Source: Castanea sativa
Lineage: Eukaryota; Streptophyta; Magnoliopsida; Fagales; Fagaceae
Length of the DNA stretch: 64,000 nt
NCBI RefSeq assembly: GCF_040712315.1
Contig: NC_134020.1
Span: forward strand, 8,019,218-8,083,217
Direction: 5' to 3'
The position numbers were made by a program, and so were the translations under genes. Positions 22,348-33,175 of the stretch are shown here, in pieces. The notes below the pieces were generated by a model. That model searched no databases. It was not told where the DNA came from and was given only the letters and a program-made list of their open reading frames with translations. Position 1 is the stretch's first letter, and each line of letters opens with the position of its first letter.

Positions 22348-22767
22348 TATATATCGCTAGACGAATGATAGGGTTTTATGCTATGGATGAGTATGGGACA
22401 TATGCCATGTTTGAATGTTAAAAGAACGTTAGTGTGTGTGAGTATAGAATAACCTATTAGAAGACCCTTTCATGGGATTAGGATTTGGAAAACAATAAGT
22501 GGAGGCCGACCTACGGGTTGGGTGGGGTTGTGTACCTAACACCTTCCCATCCCATAAATAAAATCTGAACATGTGCTCTGGTAAAGATCAGTCCTTCCAC
22601 AAGGGTGCTATATATATGGTTTTTAGACCTAATCTAGGTGGTGACTCCATTTGCACACTCCGCCTGGTCCACCCTAGGTTGAGGCATACTTCCCACAGAT
22701 TTTGGGAAACCCACAATATCTAACTCACATGTGAATATTTTAATTTGGGTTTTTTCTTAAATCGACG

Positions 22768-22785
22768 TGGCGGCTATAGTGAGCA
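22768..22785 (+). promoter_or_regulatory. Degenerate Tat/Ogre-type PBS
   Basis: TGGCGGCTATAGTGAGC resembles TGGCGACTCCACTAGGGA and is in the right place after the LTR. Several positions have changed. Confidence 0.4.
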
Positions 22786-23201
22786 GCTTATGTAGCATGA
22801 AAAATCATTTTTTATTATTCTGCTTGGCACTTTAGCTTTTTCCATTCAAGGATAATGACAAGACTAAATTGACACGGTACTGAAAATGTTAGGGACCAAA
22901 TTGACATGTGGCACAAATAATAGAGACTAACTTTGTAATTGACCTTATATATAATTATTTTTTGGTGATATATATTAGTATGTAATACATATTAAATAAA
23001 ATTTGTATTTTTCCAAACGTCAATTTGTATCCCTAACATTACTATTATTTCATACATTTTAGTTCAAGAGAATTACCATGAAAGTAATAAAATTAGTATC
23101 CTTTCCATAAAACTGAAATTCTTTTGTACCCATAATTTTGCTAACGACTTTTAAGAGAATTGATACTCCATGGTATTTTCAAGGAAATCGTTCATATTTA
23201 A
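22786..23201. other. No gene, 22786-23201
   Basis: AT-rich. If the PBS-like site is real, this is the start of an eroded gypsy interior. Nothing codes. Confidence 0.5.
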
Positions 23202-23684
23202 GGCTGTATTTGGTTTGACATAAAATATTTTCCGAATGTAAAATATTTTTCAAATGTTTAGTTGCATTCTTAAAAATGCAATATAAATTATATTTTTTTA
23301 CTACTTTCCCACATTTTCTCATCTCTTGAGCACATATATAATATATAAAAAAAATAGTGAAATTTTAGATTAAAAAAAAATCATGATCGAGGATTGGAGG
23401 TGAAGGAAGGCATTGGATGTGGTTGGCCACCGGAGACCAAGGATTTTAGTAGGGGTGGTGGTAGATATTTGGGGGGGGGCGGGGTGGTTGAGGTTCTTAT
23501 GATGAGTTTTGGGTGATGTGGAAAATAGATTATGGAAAATAAAAGCATAAATCAATTTTTGTCATAAGTATGGTCGACAAGAAAACAATTTTTAGTTGAC
23601 CAACATTTTTAGTCGCCATAAATACCTAAAAGTGTAGAAAATGCTTTTCGAAAATCAATTTTTTAGTCGAACCAAACATAACTT
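23202..23684 (+). mobile_element. Small non-autonomous TIR transposon
   Basis: The ends GGCTGTATTTGGTTTGACAT (left) and, inverted at the right, TTATGTTTGGTTCGAC match imperfectly. The centre (23390-23530) is G-rich and unlike the AT-rich flanks, including a run of nine G. There is no transposase. Superfamily not determined; no clear target duplication seen. Confidence 0.5.
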
Positions 23685-23825
23685 GAGTCTCATTCCCCAG
23701 TTATAAAAAAAAAAAAAAAAAACACAAACATTACCTTTTTTTGTAGTGGCTTAAAAAAATTTAGACATCCTTCACCCAAAAACCGTAAAAAAAAAAAGAA
23801 AAAAAAAAGAGCAAAATAGTAGTAA
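23685..23825. other. No gene, AT-rich, poly-A tracts
   Basis: Contains A-runs near 23706 and 23790, nothing else. Confidence 0.5.
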
Positions 23826-23860
23826 CTAGTTGCTAATTCTTGCGATACACGTGATAGTTA
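23826..23860 (-). mobile_element. Helitron 3' terminus, minus strand
   Basis: On the minus strand the sequence reads a degenerate hairpin (CACGTGTATCGCAAG), then ATTAGCAA and CTAG, with T (complement of A23825) as the flanking base. It is the same kind of end as at 11301-11340: both have ATCGCA followed by a TAGC-containing spacer and an xTAG end. The element body would extend to the right; its 5' end was not found. Confidence 0.5.
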
Positions 23861-24232
23861 AATAAAAATTAGAAGTATTTACTTTTCTTAAAGGTCTTTG
23901 ACTTGACTTAAAAAAATGTATAACTTTAAAATGAATGAAAATAAGTAATTTTTTATTCATATATAATGGTTTAGAAAAATTCTTTTTCTTTCATATCATT
24001 GGTTCCACATAACATATCTCGGAGTGGGCTATTCTATAATGATAACTTCACACAATACTCAACTCGTAATTAAATCTACTATTCACCACCAATCTAATCT
24101 GTGTTATCTTGATAGTAGAATTACAAATTGCATTCTCATATCATTCATCATTTAGAAGGTAACCGAAGTAATTATTATATGTAATGTATAAATTTTATTC
24201 TTTTACAATATAAAATTATTAAAATAAATCTA

Positions 24233-24513
24233 GGGTCCGTTTGGATAGAGCTTATTGCCGAAAACCGAAAACCGAAAACACCGTAGCAAAATAATTTTTA
24301 AAATGTGTGAATAGTGCCGTGAGATCCATTTTAAATATTTTTTTCTAAATAAAGTTGCTTCGTGGGTCCCATGAACGGTGCGTGAACAGTGAAATAACGT
24401 GCATGAACAAGTACTCGGTTACTATTCATGCACGTTGAAAAAAAAAAAAAAAAGCTACAAAACGCAGTAATTTTGAAAACATGGCAACAATAATCTGTAT
24501 CCAAACTAAGCTC
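24233..24513 (+). mobile_element. Non-autonomous TIR element (MITE)
   Basis: Begins GGGTCCGTTTGGATAGAG and ends with inverted TTTGGATACAGATTATTG. The interior has ACCGAAAACACCGTAGCAAAA and repeated GTGAACAGTG/CATGAACA words, plus an A-run at 24437. This is a MITE type I recall as abundant in Fagales genomes (memory, not checked). About 280 bp, no ORF. The ends are diverged. Confidence 0.65.
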
Positions 24514-25943
24514 TAATGTTCTAGAAAAATTTTTGAAATAGATTTTTAAATTTATTAAAACTTAGTTAATAGAGTTTCTATTTTACCTAAAAATAAACTC
24601 TTATATACAATTAATGAGAATTTAACCATTTTTTGCAAAGAGAAGATAACCATAGGCCCAATTTTTATTTTATAACATAGGATGTTACAGCTAGATTTGT
24701 ACCATGTGTAATACGTTAGTCCATTATAATAGTTCCAAATAATATCCTAATGCCTATCTATATGAGTTTTCTTTCTAATGATGTCATAAAGGATGGAGTT
24801 TAATATAAGTCATTTAAGATCCAACGTATCCAATAATTTTAAAAAAAATTGTAATTTCAAAAGTTTTTTAATTGTAAAATTTTTTATCATAAAATAGACT
24901 ATATCTAAACTCTAAAGGAAAACATTAGGAATGATCACATCATCGATACTATATCATGATGGTTGCAAATGGCAATATTATTATTCATGATTAATAGAAA
25001 ACAATGAAATCGTAAATTAACAATTTAACAATTCAAATACTAAGTTTAAACTACAATAACACATATACGTAAAACTCTAAATATTAGAACATAATTCTTC
25101 TGTCATTTTCATTATTCAATCAAAACCAAAGTTTCAAAGATAATTCCAATTCAATTAAACCCAATACATACATACACATAAACATAAAGAATTCCAAAAT
25201 TAAAAACAACAATCTCCAAATGCCTCTGCCTAATACAGTCACTATTTATTTTTATTTTTATTTTTTCAGATTGTGCGTTCTTTAGTTCTTTAGTTCTTTT
25301 ACCTTTTATATTTCATCAAACTTTTTCTAATTGACCAAAACATCTCTCATATATGTTAACATTAAGCCTGATAAGAAAACTTTACATTCTTTTTTGTTTT
25401 GAAGGCACTCCGAGAACCAAAATCAATGTAAGAGACTGTACAATAGAGTGGTGTTTGAAGAATAATCCTTAAAAAAAAGTTATTTAAAATATATTATAGG
25501 AATGAAAAGCCGAGTTGAAATTGTAACAAATAATCCCTAAAAAAAACTATTTATAATGTAATATAGGGTTATGGATTCCTAATCAAATTTGGTTATATAA
25601 TTTTCTTTAAAGGATGAATATGTTGGTAAAGTTCCGTTTGTTTGAGATAAAATTTAAATCCTATTGAAATTAAAAATGATATGTATTTGTTGAGTCTCAT
25701 TTGATATAATTATAGAGTTTAAATCCTATATAATTATAGAGTTTAAATCTTATTGCTTGTATTAAGTGTAGGAAATATGGATAACGTGTTACAGAATGTG
25801 GAAAAGGAGAAAGTGCTGAGAAAGGAGAAAGAGCTAAGAAAGAAAAGACAAAAATGAAACAAGATGGAACGAATATAAAACTAGCAACTTTACAAGACTT
25901 AATGACAAAAGCAAAAATAATAAAACAAGAAATTAAAGAAGAT
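24514..25943. other. No gene, AT-rich 1.4 kb
   Basis: No coding pattern on either strand. Short local repeats (for example ATAATTATAGAGTTTAAATC twice at 25707-25750). It may include the body of the minus-strand Helitron whose 3' end is at 23826; this is not demonstrable here. Confidence 0.5.
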
Positions 25944-26764
25944 TATAGACACTCGATTTTTGCACCCATGATTTAATCAAGGAAGGTGATCGGAGTGATC
26001 ATCCATGTACCCAAAAAATTATTTTTGCATTACATGTATTATTTTGTTCTTGCATTACATGCATCAATTTGTTCTTGCATTGCATGCATCAGTCTTATTC
26101 ATTGCATGTCATAACAATGATTTTGAGATTCTAACTATTACAACGGTGCGTCCGGTTTCTAAACCAAACCATTAGATCGAAAGATATCGCATGATCAAGT
26201 TTGCACATTCCATATGCATTATGTCTAGAAAGAGTCGACCACACACAATTAATTTAAGTTAATTCGATTGGTCAAACAATTAAAATCAATTAAATAATTT
26301 TGTGATTGGTTGATAATTAGTGTTTAAAGTAGGGTTGATGCATAGGAATAAAAGGGAATATTGGATAACAATAAAATTGTGGATAATCTAAACTTTATCA
26401 AGATTTATTTTAAGGGATTTATGCACAAGATAATTGTTCAAGATAATTGTTTTTAAAAAGCTTGAGTTATCTAGAAAAGAGATTAAAAATAAAAATCATG
26501 GACTAGAGGATGAAAACACGTCTAGATACAATGACCGATCAAAAAACCCTAGAAGAAGAGTCCAAATGGCACCCCAACACGAAAGTGCGTTCGGCATCCA
26601 AGAGCCAATTGGCACTTTTGGAGTGCCGAATTGCTCCCTTTTGGGCTTTGGCCCAATGGCTTTCGAGTGACGATAAGGCACACCATTTTAGACCTTTTCA
26701 CAAAAGGATGAGAACAGATTCACATCCTAATCATTCGTGCCTATTTTTTAGAGATTTCTGCCTC

Positions 26765-26773
26765 TATAAATAG
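26765..26773 (+). promoter_or_regulatory. TATA box of the Tat/Ogre LTR
   Basis: CTCTATAAATAGAG. The related LTR has CTCTATAAATAGGG at the corresponding place (55782-55794). Confidence 0.65.
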
Positions 26774-27139
26774 AGTCCGGGTCTCCATGATTCAACGCCT
26801 TATTTTCACACTCTAAGAGGCATACGTTTTTAGACTTTCAAATTGCTTATCCTTGCAGACCTTCTCTTCCGAGATTTGCTGCTTAAATTAGGGTTTTTAG
26901 GTTTTAAAGATTACTAAATAAGTTTCTTTGAACCGTAAAACATCCTCTCAAGAACAAAGAGTGTTCATACAAGAGGTTGTTTCTATCACCCTATCCTTGT
27001 TATGCTTCTTTCATTGATGAATGCTTTTATCCATAGAATGAATGATTCACTATTGTTTTGTTTAAAGCATGATTATTTTTCAATGTGATTGTTATAATCT
27101 CTTTCCTTGAATGTCAATAATCTGCATGTGAACAACTCT

Positions 27140-27493
27140 TTTTCTTAAAATAAAACGGATCTACATCTTCATTAGATGTAGATCTAACTTTTTCTTTAAA
27201 ATAAAACGGTCTACATCTTCCCTAAATATAGATCTGAATTTTTCTTTAAAATAAAATGGATCTACATCTTCCTTAGATGTAGATCTGAACTTTTCTTCAA
27301 AATAAAAGGGATCTACATCTTCCTAGATGAATATATGAATTTTTCTTCAAAAGAAAACAGATCTACATCTTCATTAAATGTAAATCTGAATTTTTCTTTT
27401 AAACAAAATGGGATTTGCATCTTCCTTAGATGTAGATCTAAATTTTTCTTAAAACAAAAATTGATTTTGTATCTTCTTTAGATACAGATCTGA
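27140..27493 (+). repeat. Tandem array of about seven 50-52-bp units, each a hairpin
   Basis: Each unit has GATCTACATCTTC, a few bases, then TAGATGTAGATC, so the unit can fold on itself. A TTTTTCTTTAAAATAAAA spacer separates units. Units begin near 27158, 27208, 27258, 27310, 27360, 27412 and 27463. The first ones keep the palindrome best and the last ones decay. Confidence 0.85.
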
Positions 27494-28467
27494 TTTTTTT
27501 TTCAATACATGCAAATTTTTGAAATAAAGAACGAGATCATGTATTGTTGTGATTGTTGTTTGTTTTGTTTGGTCATGTATTATGAAATTATTTTATGAAT
27601 GAAATCCTCTCCATAAAAAAAATCTTTTCCAAATGGAAAAATGTATTCTGATTTTTTCTCGTTATAAAAAACCATTTTTTAACCATCACAAAGCGTATCC
27701 GATCTTTACAAAACTCAAAACCATTTTTTTATCTCCTAAAAACATATCTGAATTTTTTAAACTAACCAAAAGACTTTGTTTTTATTAAATAAAAACAAAT
27801 CTGAATTTTCTCTTCAAAAACCATTCTTTTTACACATACAAAAACAAATCCGATTTTTCAAGTCAAAAATAATAATTAAAAATGTAGATCTGAATTTTTA
27901 AACAAAAAAGAGGATACATTCATAAATGGTTTTGTGTGGTTTAGTTTATTTCACATGTTCAACATATCATTCATAACATGCATAAAAAGGTACATTGGTC
28001 GCAAGAGTCTAGAAGACCAAACTCTGTCTGGGTGGAATGGGTGCCCAACACCTTCCCATTCCGTAACCTAGCCTCCGGATTTAGGTCTTTGGCTAAGTAG
28101 ATCTAGCCTTGTCTTTATTTTATTTTGGGTAGAATGTAAGTAGGACAAAAAGCCATGTAATTATTTGGTAGATTGTAACTAGGATCGAAAGCTATGTAAT
28201 TTTCGACTTTCCAATTATGTATTTTTTTTATTCAATCAATAAAGAGAGGCATTTCAATCATGTAAATTTGTACCTTAGTTTTTCTTATTTTTTTCGTACA
28301 TAAAAAAATTAGTGGCGACTCCGCACCAATTACCCAAAAGAGAGGTACCCTAAAAAGCACACCATCAAATCTCTTTTTTTTTTTGAGAGGTAGCTCGAAT
28401 TTGGCGAGGTCTCTCACAAATGTCGCAGTGACTCCATTGGGGACATTCAATTCGAGGTCTCTCATAG

Positions 28468-28485
28468 TGGCGACTCCACTAGGGA
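28468..28485 (+). promoter_or_regulatory. Primer binding site, Tat/Ogre type
   Basis: TGGCGACTCCACTAGGGA, three bases after the LTR end. A second, similar GTGACTCCATTGGGGAC at about 28429 lies inside the LTR end. Confidence 0.85.
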
Positions 28486-29285
28486 TGTCAAGGGCTAAGC
28501 TTCATATTAGACTTAAGTGACCAAATATGTACCATTGTTTTGCAAGGTCTTGCATGATATAGTTGGTTGTTTGTTTACTTATGTTTGATGGGATGTTGTA
28601 TGATAATTTGATGTATGGTATTTGTTATGTGTATTGTTTGTTAAAATCTATCCCTAATAGTCATAGTGTGTGTCACTCAAATACGTATGTATACGCCCCT
28701 TTTCAACAACTTGTAGTGGTAGTAACCATGGATCACCGATCTTCATTAGATTCGGTACCTAGTGGCAAACTCACCAACTTATAGCTTAAAGTCATTGGAT
28801 CATTTCCCTGTTGAAAGGACAAACCATGTCTTTTAGACCAACATAATGTTCATTACATTACAAGTTGGGAGGTGTAACGTCCTAGCTAGCTGTGAAACAA
28901 TGATACAACAAACCCACCTTACAAAGTAATAACTTAGAACCTATCCCTAAGGCTCGGTCCCGGTTAAAATTGCATTATATGTTGCGTGTGTTTGTTTTGG
29001 TTAATTGATGGATGTGGATAGGGTCTTAGCTTTGATTAACCTAACCAAGCCCGTCACATTAGTGGGGGAATTTGGTCAAGATCCGAAGGAAGGCCGCAAA
29101 GAGAACCTAAGTCCAACACACAAGCCAAGTAGCTCCAGCTTCCAAGCCCGTCACTCCCATCACAATACCGCAGCCTTCAAGCATAGAAGAAACCCCCGCC
29201 TCGCTACAACATCACAATCCCATATCCGACCTACTAGATACTTCAAATCCCAACCAAATCACCTAACATCAACAAATGGGGGAAT
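28486..29285 (+). other. Start of gypsy interior, no readable gene
   Basis: Follows the PBS. A frame at 29005-29349 continues into the next LTR and is not a gene. The interior is cut at 29286 by LTR C. Confidence 0.5.
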
Positions 29286-30783
29286 TGTTAGGATTAGTGC
29301 CATTAAATCATATTGTATGATGCTATGTATAACATTATGTATGACTTAATGTTATGATTAATAAAGTTGTTTTATTATTATCTAAAATAATGGTAACATG
29401 AATATTGGGATATTATCATATAATCCATGAGATGCATAGTAATGTGTATTTATGTGAAAAGTCACAGAAGATATAAATCACAAGTTTTTTGTAAACCTCG
29501 TAATTGTGAAGTTCGTAGCTCGGTGATGAAATTGAGCATTTCATCTGCGAAGACTATAACATATCAACTAAGATACCATTTGTCTTGATCATGGAAGTGT
29601 AGACTTCTAGTTGATATGTTGATATGTTTTGAAGAGTTAAGACATATTGACTACTAGATCCGCTCATGAGATTTATTATTCTCCTTACGATCTGTCACAA
29701 TGAATAATAAATCTCACGACTTCTATTTGAATGAATTCTTAATCCTAAGAGAATAATGGACCTTATCATGGGGTGTAGGTTGCTTTGATATTTTAGGAAA
29801 GTGAGATCTCGAAGTAACTACCAAAACCTCGCAGTATGTTTCGGGCAGCCACATTTAGCTGTTGATGGAACATATATTCTCAAGATGGAATTCATAACTC
29901 TCTTAATGTCCGGAGATACAAAAAATTCTCTTGAGATAAGTTTAATGAGTTTGTTATTGCAGAGAAGTTAGGCCTAACCACTTTGGTAAGAAGTTACTAA
30001 AGTATATATTTATGAAATTGGATTTCATAAATATATGATGAATAAGCTTTAAAGGATTAAACCGAAAGTACTCAAGGATGATAAAGATATAGTAATTTTT
30101 ACAAAGTAGTACTACATTCAACTGACTTTCGTATTACTACAAATATTTTATAAAGGGGTTGCATTTATATTTAAGTTTTGGGTTATAATTTATTAATAAG
30201 GCCTAGAGTGCAATTATATTTATATAGTACGCGTATTAAATATAATTAATGACATAACTTTGGACTTGTCAAGAGTTTGACTATCGGGAAAAGTCCAAGG
30301 CCCATTGGAGCTAGTGTCTTATTGGTCCATTTTGGTCCTACTCTCAAGCCACACACTAAAGCCCAATTGGAAAGGCCTAATAGGCCAGCCCCAATTAGAT
30401 AATCGAGATTAATACCATAAAGGGAGAACATACACATAATTCTTTTATTAGAAAAAAAAAAGAGATAAGAGAGAGACATCATTGTGAAATGGTGTGTATG
30501 CGAGAGTGAGACACTCTACCATTCTCCCTTGAAAACCGATTGGAAAGACTACACATCTTGAGCGTAAAGCGGCAATTAGAGTGAAGATTAAAAAAAGTGT
30601 TCCCAAGTACTTCTTAATCTTTTGCTTTTGAATTTCACCACATTCAAGGTACGCTATCTTGTTCTTAAATTCTGAAATGTTACATAGTACATCTTATCAA
30701 TCATGAATGAAATGTAGATCCATGTTTCCGTTGTTTTTCGCCGTGTGTTTTGTATTTGAGATACAAAACCAAAGTTTCCAACA
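29286..30783 (+). mobile_element. Copia family 2 5' LTR, copy C
   Basis: TGTTAGGATTAGTGCC to TTTCCAACA, about 1.5 kb. It aligns to LTR B throughout but carries many one- to few-base insertions not seen in A, B, D or E. Both conserved hairpins are present (the second at about 30002-30036). A PBS follows, so this is a real 5' LTR. Confidence 0.88.
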
Positions 30784-30788
30784 CAAAT

Positions 30789-30802
30789 TGGTATTCAGAG
30801 CC
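30789..30802 (+). promoter_or_regulatory. Primer binding site of copia family 2
   Basis: TGGTATTCAGAGCC: the initiator Met tRNA site TGGTATCAGAGCC with one extra T. It lies five bases after the LTR end. This shows that LTRs A-E belong to a copia family. Confidence 0.85.
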
Positions 30803-32397
30803 TAGGTTTTCATATCATGATTGATATAGCATGTGATTGGATTTTATAATAAAAGGAAAAAAAAAAAAAAACAGCTTTCTCTGCAATGATATCGACTTCA
30901 CACCAAGGATGTGATTTCTCTTGGTTTGTTCGAAATGGCCTTATCATCATAAAAGTAATGGTGCCGGTATCTTAATAGTTATTGCATCACTTGTATATAT
31001 ATCCGTGCTCTACACAAGGATATATTGTTTTTTGAAGTGGTCAAGATTATATCTTTCCATGTATGGCGTGTTATGATTATGTTCATGTCCAATGCATTGA
31101 TAGAGTTTGATGTATCGGTCTCTTGTCTTTCTTGCAATGGATTGGTATATTAATGTAAGTGGAGTAACTGCCATGATTAAGATATATATATTGTGTCGTG
31201 TCTTAACTGGATGCCAAGGATATAGTTATTGAATTTCCATAACTGTCATGTGGGTGATTCAGTTATTGCACCGCTTGGAATTCATTGCATGGTTTGGTAA
31301 TGTTATTGCATGGCTTGGACTTCATTCATTGCATGGGCTAAGACTTTATTGCATGGCTTGGACTTCATTCATTGCATGGCTTGGACTTTATTGCACAGCT
31401 TGGCCATCTTATAAACTTGAAGATAATTGCATGTTAATTGGCATGGAATGTATATACGGGTTGGATGACATGTTGCATATATTATATGTTATGTAGCTTG
31501 TATCATATAAGGTTCACATGTAAGTTATATAATATAATATAATAATCATCTATTACATATAATAGTCCGTATATTATATTATATTACATATATATATATA
31601 TATATAATATAATATAGTTTTATAATGTAATATGAGTTTATATTACGTTATATATATTTACATATATTAATGCTAGGATTATGAAATTTATTCTTAATGA
31701 GATTAAGATTATGTTTTCAAAGTATCTAGCATTATTACTGGTTCCTTGATCTTAAAAACCTTTAATTTAAAATATCTAGTGGAAGAGAGATATAAGGGTT
31801 GGATCTCACGGTCTCCATTGTTGGTTCATAGTAAGTGTGAAATATATACTTTGTCTTTACTTCCGAGCTTAGCATTCCATGCGGTTGGAGAGTATTTATT
31901 TCATGATCCTACAAGATTAAATTTCCTGGTTTATAGTGGTTTGATGAAACACCTTGTCTTAGCCTCTGAGTTTTGCATTCCATGAGGAGGGTGTTTTTAT
32001 CATGGTACTAACAAAATAAAGCCTATTAAAGGTGAATAAAAATGTGGCTAACACATGATTCTAGACAATGGTATACACTAGACTAAGTATTATGGTATCC
32101 TCTATGCTCAAGTTCTTACTATTATTACTTAGACACTAAATGTAAAACGGCATATTATTAGTGTTTGATAAGAGTTATCATGATAGCACTAATAATGAGA
32201 AATAATTCTTTAATCAATCATAGTATTTTATATTCACTCTATGCTGAGGGATATTGAGATATGGGATTAGGGTTGTCATTGCATATATTATATTGTGGTT
32301 TCATTAAGGTTCCATACTATATGTTTATATGCTAAATTGATAATGTCAAATTTACTTATTATATTTCACGTTTAATCTTATTTTCAACAATTTTATC
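30803..32397 (+). other. Leader of copia family 2 element
   Basis: No ORF of note; TA-rich at 31520-31660. Contains the repeat cluster at 31270-31410. It connects the PBS to the gag ATG. Confidence 0.65.
31270..31410 (+). repeat. Short irregular tandem repeat TTGCATGGCTTGGACTT
   Basis: About six copies of (A)TTGCATGGCTTGG with CATTCATT or TTATT spacers, in the leader between PBS and gag. Confidence 0.8.
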
Positions 32398-33175
32398 ATG
32401 GCATCATTTAACCCACTTGTTGCTATTCTTAATCAAAGAGTCAAACTTGATTGGATCCAACTATGTTGACTCTGAAAAAGAAATTTGGAAATTGTTCTTA
32501 CAATCTGCAGAGCACAAATATGTGTCTTACTCTCAACCATGTCTGATCTAAGCTTTCCTTCATTAATGGGAGATGCTCCTCTTTAGGAAAAAATAAATTA
32601 AATGATATGAAATCATTTTGCAAGGAAATCCTAATGAAATGTCCAAGTGTTATATCCTAGCATCTATCTCAAATGTTCTGGCTACAAGCATCAAATGCAA
32701 GATGTAGAACTAGCTTCGGACATAATGCTAAGTCCGAAGGCAAATGTTTGGTGAGCAAGGCCGTTCAGCAAGGGCAAGAAACTGCTTATTAAGGGTAATT
32801 TATAATACCAAAATGGCTGAAGGAAGTTTAGGTGAAAGAGCATTGAAGTCTTAGGATGATTGCACTAATCTAAACACATTAGAAGTTTTAGGTGCCCACA
32901 TTGATGGAAGAATCCCAAGTGGATATGATACTCCGACCACTACCGGATTCATTCAAGGAATTCTGAACTCAATTATAATATGAACAAAAAGATTTTTTTC
33001 TTTATCCTCAATTAATGAAACTGAGTTAGTGGCGGCGGAAGGCATTCTTAGTACTTCTAGTGTTGAAGTCAATGTGGGTGAAGCTTCTGTCACTTCTCAA
33101 CCTAAGTCGAAAGGCAAAGGGTAAGAAAAAGAAGAAGAAGAAGAAGAACTTCTCTAAAGAAAGATGGTAAACAAA
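32398..33175 (+). pseudogene. gag: Copia family 2 Gag pseudogene (UBN2-like), truncated
   Basis: ATG at 32398 starts MASFNPLVAILNQ. Further blocks in shifting frames match copia Gag: AEHKYVSYSQPC near 32510, a KCPSVISXHLSQMF-like stretch near 32640, YQNGXRKFR and IALKS near 32830, LEVLGAHIDGRIPSG near 32880, and LVAAEGILSTSSVEVNVGEA near 33025. A Lys-rich end GKKKKKKKKNFSKKDG follows near 33120. This is the usual N-terminal half of a Tork/TNT-like Gag up to the basic region. Many frameshifts and stops are present. The sequence departs after about 33175, before any zinc knuckle, so the pol part and the 3' LTR are missing. The element is 5'-complete (LTR C, PBS, leader). Confidence 0.8.

Larger units (their letters stand above)
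18624..22765 (+). mobile_element. Plus-strand Tat/Ogre-type 5' LTR, interrupted
   Basis: Starts TGTAGACACCTCATTTTG. The first part runs to about 20145 and resumes at about 22353 after a foreign insertion. The resumed part carries the family's GGGTTGGGTGGGG...CTAACACCTTCCCA block and a GTGACTCCATTTGC block, as in 15980-16240 in inverse. It ends before a PBS-like sequence at 22768. It is head-to-head with the LTR at 15980-17679. Confidence 0.75.
25944..28464 (+). mobile_element. Tat/Ogre-type 5' LTR, 2.5 kb
   Basis: Starts TATAGACACTCGATTTTTGC (TG changed to TA), ends GAGGTCTCTCA, and is followed by a PBS at 28468. TATAAATAG at 26765-26773 is a likely TATA box. A tandem hairpin array sits at 27140-27493. 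Homologous pieces are 806-1055, 45812-46275 and 55592-59833. Confidence 0.82.

Noticed and set aside
27140..27493. CRISPR-like array
   Set aside because: The spacing is regular, but the spacers are near identical and AT-rich and the setting is a plant LTR. It is a tandem repeat.
29005..29349. 114-codon plus-strand frame
   Set aside because: It runs across the boundary into copia LTR C at 29286, so it is not a gene.
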